A stretch of DNA of 44,528 nt from Perkinsus marinus ATCC 50983 (Eukaryota > Perkinsozoa > Perkinsida > Perkinsidae). Below, piece by piece: positions 34,301-44,011 of the stretch. A model generated the notes under the pieces. The model searched no databases and was not told the DNA's origin. It saw nothing but the letters and a program-made list of their open reading frames with translations. The translations under genes were made by a program, and so were the position numbers. Location: NCBI RefSeq assembly GCF_000006405.1, contig NW_003210458.1, positions 59,162 to 103,689 on the forward strand, read 5' to 3'. The number at the start of each line of letters is the position of its first letter. Position 1 is the first letter of the stretch.

Positions 34301-37300
34301 AATTTCTCCACTCAACGACTACTTAGGTTGAACGAGTGTATTTCGATTTAATATGCAAATGTGTGTTATTCTCCGAGATTAAACTATATCGCATAAACAA
34401 TGTTAATATTGCTATGAACATGTGATGTGATTAAAGTAACCTTTCGAGACTGTGATAGCGACAAGTTGTTCACTATCATTAATCCCGAAATAGAAAATGT
34501 ATATTCTTCACCTTTGCATATCAAATTGGCACACACTGTTCCGTAGGTCCCGAAAGACTGGTTATCCCACGAGGGGCTCCGACTTGATGTAAAAGGACTC
34601 AGTCGGTCAATGATGATGTTGATCGCAAAGATCATCGAACTCGTCGGGAAGGAGTGCAAGAAGGCGTGCACAATTGCTATCTCGGGAGATGAGACTGTGA
34701 TTGAAGACTCCGCTGTGGCTCGGCTGGTTGGTGCAGCGGTGATCAATGAGGTAGGCGTGGTTGAATTTCGTGGCGCGTGACGGTGGTTGGCAGGTACCAC
34801 TACAGTGGCACTCGTGCACGGCGGATTTGACAGAGTCTTTGGCGAAGCGATCTCCGGAAGTGCTGTTGCATTGTATCGGTCGCGAAAGCTCTTCAGCTGA
34901 GCGCCTGTTGGGTGATGTTATCTCGGTGACGTCAGCAGCTATGTCGGAGATCAACGGCATGTGGTGGTTGCCTAAAGGACTTCTGCTGTCAGTTAAGGAG
35001 GGACAAGCCTCTGAAGGTGAGCTGAATTATTAAAGTTTATTGACCCTAGTGATATGAACAACACTAGTTCACGACTATTGCAAGGCGCCAATATCGCGTT
35101 TTTCACGGAGTTTTACGCCACTTCACGTAAAACGCCGGTGAAACTCCATTGTTTTCGGGAATGCCAACTATGAACTGGATTGATAGACGTGGTTGTAGTA
35201 TGCACTAGATGAGGGTGCACATGTGTACGCCATAGTTAATGGCGATCAGACACGTATGTTTGCATCGCTCCGCTGGACTCGACTACAGCAGGGTGATAGT
35301 ATATTCCTGTGAGATTTCTCGAATTAGATGTTTTTCTAAAACGCACGATGTAGTGTGGGAAAATATACACGTGGTCAACTGTGTGTGTTGGTGACAATAA
35401 GGAAAATTTCTGAGGAAATTTTGGGAAATTTTTGTTATCTTTGCACATGTCTTGTGTGAATCATCATGATTGTGGTATCAGGTTTTGGTAGAAGTTCGAG
35501 CATTGGCACTACTGTAGATAAGTGCTGGACGGCCTTGGCTAGAGTTAGCACTCACCGTTCCCCGAGGAGGGTATTGATGAATTTGATGGTGAGTTTTGGT
35601 ATAGGAAAGCAACCAGATTCGAACTGTCTGGTCTTCATATAAAAATGGCGTAGTGATACTCTTATCAATGGAGTTTCACCCGTTTTACGTGAAGTGGAGT
35701 AATACTCTGTGAAAAAAACCGATATTCGCACTATGCAATGGTCGTGAAATATATTTTCCACTACTGTTTTTCGTATTACGGGGGAAATTCTAACGATGCA
35801 TTTAGATTTTCGCATTTGTTTGACATGATCCTTCTTATGGATATTTATATACTACAGTATCATTTATATATCGTAGTTTCACCCTAGTGTTATGAAAAAC
35901 ACTGGTGAAAAATATATTCCACTACTACTGCATATCACCGCGAATATCGCGTTTTTCACTGAGTATTACGCCACTTTGCGTTATTTTTATATAGCCTTAT
36001 CTTTCATTAAAGATATTATATTTATTTATTGAGCATGAAGATACACTCAATGTTAACTTTATGATTTCACGATGACGTTGAGAATTTTTCTTTGGAATTG
36101 TTGAGGATACCAATGAGCTGAAGTACGTGTGAATTTGATATGGAAATGTGTGTTATTTTGTAGGACAAATTATAGTGAACAAGTTGTCGCTATCATCACA
36201 GTCCCAAACGGGTACTTTCACCACAACATATATTCATAGCCATTGTATATGCGATATAGTTTAATCTCGGAAAATAACACACATAGCGCTATTTCGCCAA
36301 TTTGGTCAGATTCCCCGTCTTCAGCGAGAATCTGCGAGTACTGAGGGGACAGACCTTCGCGTGTCGGCTATACTCTACGGAGTGTCAGTCGTCCTAGAGG
36401 AAACACTGTGGGAGAGTCTTCACCACTCGCGACTGAATTTGTCGAATTAGATATCACCAAATTACAGCGAGGGATGTGGAAGCAGTGATGGGAGGAATTG
36501 CTGTTCTTGGTGATGATACTTACTGTTCGGAAAGGTGAGATTTGATTCAGGCATGGACGAACGTAGATCAGATATTTTCATCACTGTGGAGAACTATGCA
36601 CATGGTCAACTACATGTGTTTGTGGCGATATGAAAACGCTGATGAAAATTTTCGATTGTAATTTTATAATTAGTACTCCTGAGCTCAGCTGAGGAAAGCG
36701 ATCATACAGTGCGTGCTAATTTGATATGCAAATGTGAAGAATGTGCGTTCTTTTCTATTCCGGGAGTAATGATAGTGAACAACTTGTCGCTATCACAGTC
36801 TCGAAAGGTTACTTTTATCACATCACATGTTCATAGCAATGTTAACATTGTTTATGCGATATAGTTTATTCTCGAAGAATAACACACATTTGCATCGATC
36901 AAATTGACACGCACTGTATTTCCCATCAGGTGTCGAGTGCTCCTATCTCTTCATCACGCCTTGGTCCCCAGCATCCCGCCGAACGGAGTCATCGTGTGCG
37001 GCCTCTACGGTGCTATGATCAGACTGGGCATACGCCTTCTTGAGGACGATTCCAGGTAGGGTAGAAGCGTTGAGCTAGACTCCCGAGGTAGCTTGCGAGG
37101 TTCGTTGGTTGAGGTAGAGAGGCTTAGTATGGATTCGCTGTTTACCATCGAGCATTGCGGATAGGCACTATGAAAATCTATGGAGGGAAGAGTTGAAATA
37201 TTTTCCTTTGAGAAAAATGTTGGACCCTATACTTGATCCCTTTTCATTGCTTCAGTGAGGATGCAGCCCTGTATGGCTTCGCCTTGTTGTGGTCGGTGTT

Positions 37301-37919
37301 GTCGTCGGCTCCACCAGAATGGCTAGTCAGCACGCTTGGACTCGTCGGCGTTCGAGCAACAAGTGCATTGAGAAGAGCGGGGAAGAGAAAACGCGATGAG
37401 GCGGAGGAACTTGGCTGGTAGGCGGCAGTGTGGGAAAATATGCACAAGATCAGCTACATGTGTTGGTGACAATATGGAAATTCTGAATCACTTCTACCCG
37501 AATTCGTATGTAAACTCCTATCATAGCTCAGCTGAGGAGAGCGACAATATATCTCAACGCTGTCAGTTTCGCTTACTGTGTTAGGATCCCTTATCTGGCA
37601 CGGTATCTGGAGAAGCTCACACGTACCGTGCCCACAGCGGCTCTACGGAAATATTCTCCCATCATTGCCGCTGAACTCGTCTCAAGATATTGGTCTGTTG
37701 ATAAGAAACAGCGAACTGCCTCCAATGAAGGTAAGTGGCCATTTGCTGATGCTTCCGGATCTGTCAGAACATGCTGTGATAGCTGTTGCTCAGAGAATCT
37801 TGCTGACGACAAGGTGGATGAAATCATTGCTTCGACCCTTTATCCTCTACTATGTGAGGGATCGACCGCGACGAGACGGTCCTCGGGCGAAGCTATCTCG
37901 TACAAGTCGGACGATGTAG
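28377..37919 (+). CDS. Large mostly helical protein (about 1,160 aa), unrecognised
   Basis: Starts MAETIEDTATPREVLQRV. Phase-consistent exons: 28377-28442, 28487-28594, 28909-29971 (354 codons), 30318-30526, 30568-30690, 31007-31084, 31599-31716, 32584-32703, 33250-33303, 33611-33732, 34547-34750, 34794-35016, 35209-35292, 35482-35588, then two uncertain exons in 36310-36536, 36930-37055, 37256-37417, 37567-37730, 37768-37919. The protein is leucine/alanine-rich and alpha-helical throughout (for example EQLFKAVGNLSCEKRAKALP and LARYLEKLTRTVPTAAL), with no enzyme motif, signal peptide or membrane helix seen. A HEAT/ARM-type scaffold is plausible. The C-terminal part faintly recalls Urb2/Npa2 ribosome-biogenesis proteins, but I would not assign it. 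The final frame is uncertain: another frame ends at 37943. Confidence 0.7.
30067..30268 (+). mobile_element. MITE-B copy 6
   Basis: Core and right arm present (CACAGTTGCATATCAAATT). The outer left CAGTGCG is lost. It lies in the intron after the 354-codon exon of the large helical gene. Confidence 0.85.
32027..32853. mobile_element. Cluster of MITE-C copies and fragments
   Basis: At least four pieces with CACTAGGGTGAAACTCC, AATATCGCGTTTTTCAC and CACTTCACGTAAAACGGG in either orientation. The clearest copy, 32437-32573, is bounded by TGGAGTTTCACC and GTGAAACT. One piece borders the exon starting at 32584. Confidence 0.7.
32868..33090 (+). mobile_element. MITE-B copy 7
   Basis: CAGTGCGTGCC after TA, full core, right end degraded (ATATCAAATTTTTGCTCAGTG). 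It sits between MITE-C copies in an intron of the large helical gene. Confidence 0.85.
33101..33436. mobile_element. Two MITE-C copies flanking a small exon
   Basis: A copy at about 33101-33212 and another at 33331-33436, with GGAGTTTCACC / GGGTGAAACTC ends. They flank the 54-nt exon 33250-33303. Confidence 0.65.
33739..33892 (-). mobile_element. MITE-A (reverse) starting just after a splice donor
   Basis: The donor at 33733 reads GTAAGG and is followed directly by GGTGTGGGAAAATATG, the MITE-A right end. The copy ends GCTGCAACACT. It is followed by the SINE-like repeat, another MITE-A piece and MITE-B, so the intron 33733-34546 is wholly made of elements. Confidence 0.8.
33909..34198 (-). 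mobile_element. SINE-like repeat, copy 2
   Basis: Nearly identical to 8176-8463 with only scattered differences, which implies recent activity or conversion. Minus-strand B box GGGTTCGATTCCC. Its right side joins MITE-A sequence instead of the MITE-C that borders copy 1, so the shared end at GGCCTAGT marks the element edge. Confidence 0.68.
34335..34538 (-). mobile_element. MITE-B copy 8 (reverse) next to a splice acceptor
   Basis: Reverse copy with TATGCAAATGTGTG at its left and TTGGCACACACTG at its right. The acceptor TTCCGTAG of exon 34547 follows within about 8 nt. Confidence 0.85.
35040..35985. mobile_element. Three MITE-C copies
   Basis: Copies at about 35040-35150, 35667-35795 and 35875-35985, with GGAGTTTCACCC or CACCCTAGTGATATGAA at one side and GGTGAAACTCCA or its variants at the other. 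They lie in introns of the large helical gene. Confidence 0.7.
36128..36306 (+). mobile_element. MITE-B copy 9, diverged
   Basis: Recognisable core (GAACAAGTTGTCGCTATCA, GCGATATAGTTTAATCTCGG) with many substitutions. It looks older than the other copies. Confidence 0.75.
36707..36916 (+). mobile_element. MITE-B copy 10, reference full-length copy (210 bp)
   Basis: CAGTGCGTGC to GCACGCACTG-type inverted ends of about 30 bp with TA on both sides (36705-36706 and 36917-36918). It is nested in MITE-A sequence (GAGGAAAGCGATCATA on the left) and ends about 13 nt before the acceptor of exon 36930. Confidence 0.92.
37426..37562 (-). mobile_element. MITE-A (reverse, 137 bp) that is nearly the whole intron
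   Basis: The intron 37418-37566 joins two well-supported exons in phase. It consists of GTAGGCGG, then the complete MITE-A from CAGTGTGGGAAAATATG to CAACGCTG, then TCAG. Only 12 nt of the intron are not element. Confidence 0.88.
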
Positions 37920-37943
37920 GTGTCATTATGGCGGCAATTTTGT

Positions 37944-38815
37944 GATGAATAGAGGCTGATGAGCCCAAAAATGACAGAGCAAATCAGGCGATATCGGCCC
38001 ATCATCATTCTGCGCTGTTATTTAGGTTCTCCACCTTTTTGCGTCGGCTGGGAGCGACTCGTCCCGAGAGAAGGTCAAGCGGATGCTTCAAATGTATAAC
38101 TGAAGCTCCACAAGGTCGTTCAGTGCGTATGCAATTTATATCAGGTACACCCAGAGGTTCCGATACAAGGGCCGAGTATAGAGCGAATGTATCCGCTAGG
38201 CTTATCGTGTTACTTACGTATCTTAACCACAACGTCTCTTTCGAGTCCGTGAGAGATTGTGTTATCGAGTGCGAATTGCATGGTGCTCATATACACGGCA
38301 AACACGACGGGCTCACATAACTCAAGCGTGGAGCTCCATCCTAGACATATCGGAATGTCTATCTTTCGAATCTTGAGAAATCCCACAGTCCCTGGAGTTG
38401 GGGGGAGAAGTTGGAACCCGCGGTCTGACATGTAACCCCAGGCTGCTGTCTCCCGCTTGAAGTTGTGAAGTGGCAGTGTGAATCTGAACTCTTTAGCGCT
38501 GGCAAAAGTCCAGCCGACATGTGGTTGACAGCATCTTCACGAGCCTCAGCTGGATCAGAGTACATAACAGATAGACACGATGCAAGTCAAGGGATGGTGT
38601 GGATAGGAGCAATCAGAGCACTATGTTGGCTGATTGGCGACTGCTCCCTGATGGAGTGATCCCTGGTACCTTCACTGACTCAGAGAAGATCAAGTTGGAC
38701 AAGTGGGCGGAAATGTGAGGATTCCTTGCGAGTCGAGCATAACATCTGAGGTGACCTCAGTGAGGTTGGAGCACCTGGTGCCCATCTGAAAATATACCGC
38801 ATCACTGATAAATAC
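37944..38815. other. Intergenic stretch
   Basis: No supported gene. Overlapping frames on both strands near 38005-38431 show no family features. The part after about 38740 begins the tRNA repeat unit. Confidence 0.45.
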
Positions 38816-38887
38816 TGCGCCGCCCGGGAATTGAACCCGGATCATCCGTTTGGCAGACAGATGTCATAACCTTTAGACTAGCGGCGC
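38816..38887 (-). tRNA. tRNA-Gly(GCC)
   Basis: 72 nt on the minus strand. Acceptor GCGCCGC/GCGGCGC with discriminator A, short D stem GTC/GAC, anticodon stem TCTGT/ACGGA with loop CTGCCAA (anticodon GCC), T stem CCGGG/CCCGG with TTCAATT loop. No intron, no encoded CCA. Confidence 0.95.
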
Positions 38888-39321
38888 GGATATTGAGACG
38901 TTGCGTATCCACGCCACGCTATGATCCGCTCAGTAAGTCTCGAAGTAGGTTGCGGTCAAGGGGGTTAGTTTTGTGCCCAACGCGCAGCAGCATGCCGGGT
39001 GGTAAGAATCTGGAATTTCGGTTCGGGATGGGTAAGTCCGGTTGGTGCACCGTCTTCAGATGTACCCAGGTGTTGGCTAACGTTTCGTAACCTGCACTGG
39101 CCATGGTTCGAGAAAATTACAAGTTGGATGGTATTGCTGTGTTTGAGCTTAACGTCCAACATCGACAGAAGGGCTTAGTTAGCCTCGTCGTGCGGCTCAG
39201 AGGAGACTGATGTGTGCAGAAATGTAATATTCCCTGCGAGTGGTGCATAACTTCGTGTAAGTTGAGGCACTTGATGCCCATCTCCACATTTTCCACAACA
39301 TTTGCAGACCGTTGTAAATAC

Positions 39322-39393
39322 TGCGCCGCCCGGGAATTGAACCCGGATCATCCGTTTGGCAGACAGATGTCATAACCTTTAGACTAGCGGCGC
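39322..39393 (-). tRNA. tRNA-Gly(GCC), second copy
   Basis: Identical to the copy at 38816-38887, 506 bp away, in the same orientation. Confidence 0.95.
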
Positions 39394-39622
39394 GGATATC
39401 GTATAGTTGAGGGTCTACGCTAACCTCTGATTCGCTCAATAATTGATGTGATAGGTGGGTCAGGACTTCTGCGCCCAACATGCAGCAACATCTCGGTGAT
39501 GAGCATCGGGAAATCTGATTCGGGATGGGTAAGTCCGGTCGGTGCACCGTCTTCAGAGGTACCCAGGTGTTGGCAAATGTTTCGTAGCCTGCACTGGCAA
39601 TGGTTCGAGAAAGTTACTATAT

Positions 39623-39658
39623 AGCAATACCATTCAGCCGAAGTTGAATGGTATTGCT
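39623..39658. repeat. Perfect 14-bp hairpin made by a templated insertion
   Basis: AGCAATACCATTCA, an 8-nt loop, then TGAATGGTATTGCT. The first tRNA unit lacks the left arm, so the second unit gained an inverted copy of neighbouring sequence. Confidence 0.85.
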
Positions 39659-39842
39659 GTGTGTGAGTTCAACGCCCAACGTCGACAACAAGACTTAGTT
39701 AGTCTCGTCGTGCGGCTCAGAGGAGACTGATGTGTGCAAAAATGCGAAAATTCCTTGCGAGTGGTGTATAGCTTCGTGTAAGTTGAGGCACTTGATGCCC
39801 ATCTCCACATTTTCCACAACATTGACAGATCGTTGTAAATAC

Positions 39843-39908
39843 TGCGCCGCCCGGGAATTGAACCCGGATCATCCGTTTGGCAGACAGATGTCATAACCTT
39901 TAGACTAG
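39843..39908 (-). pseudogene. tRNA-Gly(GCC), third copy, 5' end lost
   Basis: Identical to the other two copies over T, anticodon and D arms, but at 39909 the 5' acceptor strand is replaced by a G-rich run. It cannot form the acceptor stem. It is either a real truncation or a sequence join. Confidence 0.85.
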
Positions 39909-40035
39909 GGGTGGGGGGAAAAATCGAGAAAATGGCCCGGGAAAAAATGAAAGGAGGAAAAAAGGGGGAAATGAAGAAAAGGAAAGGGGGGAAAAAGAAG
40001 GGGAATGGAATGAAGGAAGAGGAGGATGCTCATCA
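39909..40035. other. Purine-only tract
   Basis: Over 100 bases of almost only G and A on the plus strand, with many G runs, starting exactly where the third tRNA breaks. Nothing like it occurs elsewhere in the window. Confidence 0.8.
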
Positions 40036-40135
40036 GTTAATCGTGAAGTGCATAGAATGCTTGTTATATCTATTCTTTGCATGAAATCCAGTTAGCGAGA
40101 AAATCTGATAATTCCCCGTGTATCTATTTCCAAAT

Positions 40136-40167
40136 CATATCACGGGTTCGAGTCCCACAGTCGGCAC
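40136..40167 (+). other. tRNA 3'-end-like fragment
   Basis: ACGGGTTCGAGTCCCACAGT resembles a T-arm followed by a 3' acceptor strand GTCGGCA. No matching 5' half (TGCCGAC) was found upstream. Confidence 0.4.
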
Positions 40168-40269
40168 TTTTCCAACATTTTTCTGGCATTTCCCGACGGG
40201 AAATTCCTGTGTTGCTTACTGAGCTTCAGTCTGAAGCTCACTCCTCCAGTTATGTGATATAACTTTTAT

Positions 40270-40287
40270 CATGAATCATGATTCATG
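40270..40287. other. Perfect 18-bp palindrome
   Basis: CATGAATCATGATTCATG reads the same on both strands. It lies between the purine tract and the transposon and might be a protein-binding site or part of the transposon edge. Confidence 0.7.
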
Positions 40288-40602
40288 GTTATTGCTCCCT
40301 ATTGGCATAACACAAATCATTGTCAAGTGAAGACACAGTTCGACAGAGCTGGCAGTCAACTGATAATGTGATCCAGCAGCATTCGATCAGACTATCAGGC
40401 CTTCGATATGTGATTACATTAATCATCGTTTCAATCGCAGAACTGGGAGAATATACCCGCGCCTGGGAAACATCGATCTCACGAATTCGACACACCTTTT
40501 CAACTACCTCCGATAGTGTTAGCAGCAACTGCGGTATTGACATCCATCTTGTCAAGAGTTGTACCTAAGGCGGAACAAGTCGACGGACTGGGTTTCACGA
40601 TT

Positions 40603-43600
40603 TCAGCTACCTTCGATGATGTTATCAGCCACCTCTCCATCACCGGTCGTTCTTCGCTCATGATAACGTCGTCGTTTATTAGAGTTATAACGACTCTTCT
40701 TCTCCATAGCACGATGCGTTTTCAGGAGCCTCAGGCTCTCCACCCTTTGATGATTCAAATTCATAGCGAGCGGACAGAACCTCACGATTTTGCCATGCTC
40801 GTCAGCAAACTGCTCATGACCTGGCATCTCTCCTCCATCCTCTTTCATCATAACCGCTGTGAGGCGTATCCCACACCAACCACAATTTCTCCCCGAGCCT
40901 GTCGCAGTCACCCGTATAGTCTTGGCTCGCTCTCGGGCCAATCTCCTCATAGCCTTGGATTCATTATCCATGAACGGCCGAGAATCCATCGGGCAACGCC
41001 CCCATCTACTACCATCACGAACATGGTCATTGTAACCATCAATAAGCGGCTTGCCACAGAATCGACAGACCTTGCTATTGAGCGAATCTTCTCCGCGAGA
41101 GAGGCCCTTGACGTGAGGCTCTGGAGACGCTGCACCCTCAGCTGGCCCACTGGCATCTTGATTAGCGGCTCTTCTCTGAGTAATGCTTACACTCTGGATC
41201 GGAGACTGAGATACTGAGCCTCTCTCCCGCTTTTGGCGCACAATATCATCCAGCACATCCGAGGTTGTGACGGGCTTCGGACCAGCTCCCAACTTGATGG
41301 GAGATACCATCTGCTGATTGGCGGAATGAGTGTGAGGGAATGATATATCAATCGGAGGCTTCATTCCTTCGAAGAGCCGGGCTGCCACTTCCTGACCTCG
41401 CACTGTAGAAGGAATCGAAGACGCACGGGTACGATTCAGCTGTTTGATGTAAGTCTTGAGGTCATCCAAGGAAATGGCATGGAGAGGCAGCGGTGCTTTG
41501 ACTCCATCATCTGTCATAGCACAGTGCACTTCATCCAACACCCTTTTCGTATATAATTTAAAAATAGAATCCGGGTTCTCGTCAGGGACTTGACTTATGA
41601 GGTCACGTACTACACCAGTCACTATATTTGACCAGTTTGCTAGCCGGATGATGGGACTTGTTGCATGACTTCCGCGTAACCGGCAAAACCGCCTCCGTGA
41701 TTTACCACCCATTCGCATAGCTTGGAAACCGTCATCCCTGGAATCTCCAGCATCGGGAGTACTCAACTCAGCCGAATCACAATCAGACTCTTCCACATCA
41801 CCTGAGTACGACTCACAGTTTGAAACACTATGATATATCCCCCTTATTACCTGAGATCCATTTCATGATGGCGCTCTCTTGATCGTTGGTAGGATTACCA
41901 TCCTCTTCATTATCCGAGGCGGAACTTGATTCTTCATCTTTCTTCCTCTCATTCTCCCACTCCTTGCAGATAGCCTGATATCGCTGCTTGTTGGTCAGAG
42001 CCAAATATTCGTCGCCGAACACAATTTTGGCCTTCTGTGAGGTCACATTGATGCTACTGCCAGCCGTCGCCGCAAATCGATACTCTCTGCTGCTCAATGG
42101 TATGGGGATAGCCTCCTTGCCATCGATTCCACCTTCCATCTTCATTTTCAGCCTTCTATTGCTGTAAACCATCCGCCATAACAGTTTACAATCATGCAAA
42201 ACCCCCGAAATCCGGCTTGTTTGGGAGAAATCTTTTTTGATGCATGCATGGCGGCATTCACTCCGAGAGCTCCCTCTAACATGTCTGAGGCCACCCTGAG
42301 CATCTCTCACAAAAGCCGTCGATGTTGACGTATCCGATACACAGTAGTTGTCCACATGTACTAATACCGACCTGAATGTGGGCCAGAAGCTGTCTTTGAA
42401 TAAAGGTACTCCCACAGAACCCGGCAACGGTCGTCCACTGACCTCCTCACGCTGGGATTGATGAGTAGATGCTTCACCCTCGCAATCCAATTCCCAAAAC
42501 GATCGAATACAGACTTCGAGTCTCCGTCGTAGTTCTACCGGCTGAGGAATCACCCGACGCACATGCCGTCTCATCTCAGATCGGCTAGGTTTCGATACTA
42601 ATCCAGCACGAGCTCGCTGAGCTCGAAATTCGATAAGATCAGCCTCATTGTCGATGAAAAAGCACTTTGATAGTGCAGTTGCGAAACGGTTCTGACGAGG
42701 ATGATTATCGGCGGTGTTTCTCAGCAATCTGAAGATGCAGTGGAGTGCATCTAGTTTTAACTCGATAGTCTCCGGCTCCCTATCGAGTGCCTTGGCTATC
42801 AATCGCCTGTTGTTGTCACCAACCGTCTGACAACAATCCCGATCTACGAATATCGTCACCACATCAGTGCTCATATTATCTTTCAACTGCGCCAATGCCG
42901 GCCCCAACTCGGCCATGCTCGTCGACTCTGTCGATACTGCATTCAGAACCATTCCACCATCGGCCACGAATACCACCAAATAGCCATTACGGTTCGTACT
43001 CACCCGTTTAGGTACAGATCGAGTATGATCAATACTCAGGCTAAATTGAACTTTATGGGAGCTCAGTTCCCGTAGAAGATCTGCTTTATGCAGCTCGAAG
43101 TCCTTCAATAGAGCATATTTCAATACCAAATGTGAGATGCGGGCAGGTTGATCAGGTATAGCCTCCTCCGCCGATAGACGGCAGATTTCCCTCGCGGAAG
43201 CTGACACGGTGGAGATTAGGGTTCCATTCTCACATCGTCGTTTATACTCATTGAAAAATGCCCGTCGCCTACCAAGAGCTACGCTCTCCAAACCCCTTAT
43301 CACCTCTGCCTCCCTACTCACTAGCCCGCCATCCCGTAGCCGTCGGATGATTGATACTGGAATTATGCTCTGTTTGCCCAGCACGAACCGACTTAAGATC
43401 CCATCACTGACGATATCGGGCAAGGTATCAATATACTTATAGTTGAGACTGCTAAAGCAATGCTGACACTGTGGGTTACCACATCGCCGTCTAGTCGATA
43501 TCAGACGAGAATGCCAGGCTCCGTCGACTTCATCACTGTAAACAACCTTGGCCGGGATCAACTGCTTGACCGAGGTAATGTCAGCACTGTTACAAACCGG

Positions 43601-43924
43601 GCATCGGCCACCATGGGGATGCCAAAGCCAGAGATCACGACCGCGTAGCTTGTCGGGTATGGACCCTACAGCTGAACTGCGCATGGCTTCCTCTGGAGTA
43701 GGGCATTTGAAATGATAAAGACCAGGGCGGGTATTGTCGATCTCAGACAGGCGCCCTATTAACGCTTCTAAGTCCTGGACAGTCTGTGGATCATGTAGCC
43801 ACGGCTGGCGTTGACCAGATTTTGGAGGTTGTGCTCTGACAACTGATGATGGTGCTGATACCGTTGATGGTGCTTCTGGTGATGGTGCCGTTGAGCACTG
43901 AGCGATGGATGTATCTGAATGCAT
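40603..43924 (-). CDS. DUF6729-like DNA transposase, 1,090 aa, one 49-nt intron
   Basis: Two long frames (43924-41851 and 41801-40603) join in phase across a 49-nt intron (41850-41802, GTAATAAGG to ACTCAG), giving KWISG-DVEESDCDSAEL and 1,090 aa. Seen in order: a low-complexity start; zinc-binding Cys pairs CPVC (108-111) and CGNPQCQHCF (148-157) with TLPDIVSDG, typical of the DUF6729 region as I know it; an RNase H-like core with SLSIDHT (D299), IFVDRDCC (D361) and LDALHCIF (D392/H395); and, from the second exon, Cys-rich CRFCGKPL, CGWCGIRL and a basic end. I recall DHT / DxCC / LDxxH as the catalytic signature of this transposase group. No stop or frameshift is seen, so it looks able to encode a full protein. 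Terminal repeats were not found. Confidence 0.8.
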
Positions 43925-44011
43925 GACTGGTGGATAGCGGCTAATCGGCTGGTAACTAGTAATGTGTAGCAGAGTTATGCCTCACAAGAACACAGTCCAT
44001 TAACGAGGATT

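Larger units (their letters stand above)
38760..39908. repeat. Tandem repeat unit of about 510 bp carrying tRNA-Gly
   Basis: Two complete units and the start of a third, spaced 506 and 521 bp at the tRNA. Shared flanks include GAGGCACTTGATGCCCATC, GGTAAGTCCGGT-GGTGCACC and GGCTCAGAGGAGACTGA. Flanks have diverged while the tRNA is identical, as expected if only the tRNA is kept. Confidence 0.9.

Noticed and set aside
1125-34800. Recurring short open frames such as [17 protein letters not shown] in several places
   Set aside because: They lie inside MITE-B copies; their similarity is that of the element, and the frame breaks at copy ends. Not treated as genes.
38005-38431. Minus-strand frames of about 75 codons
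   Set aside because: No family features, splice phase support or neighbours that fit.
39121-39730. Conserved plus-strand frames ending LVSLVVRLRGD in two tRNA units
   Set aside because: Differences between units fall at all codon positions and the third unit gives no further support; the likeness reflects duplication of the unit.
40516-41217. 233-codon plus-strand frame
   Set aside because: Antisense shadow of the second transposase exon, whose Cys motifs and in-phase splice join support the minus strand.
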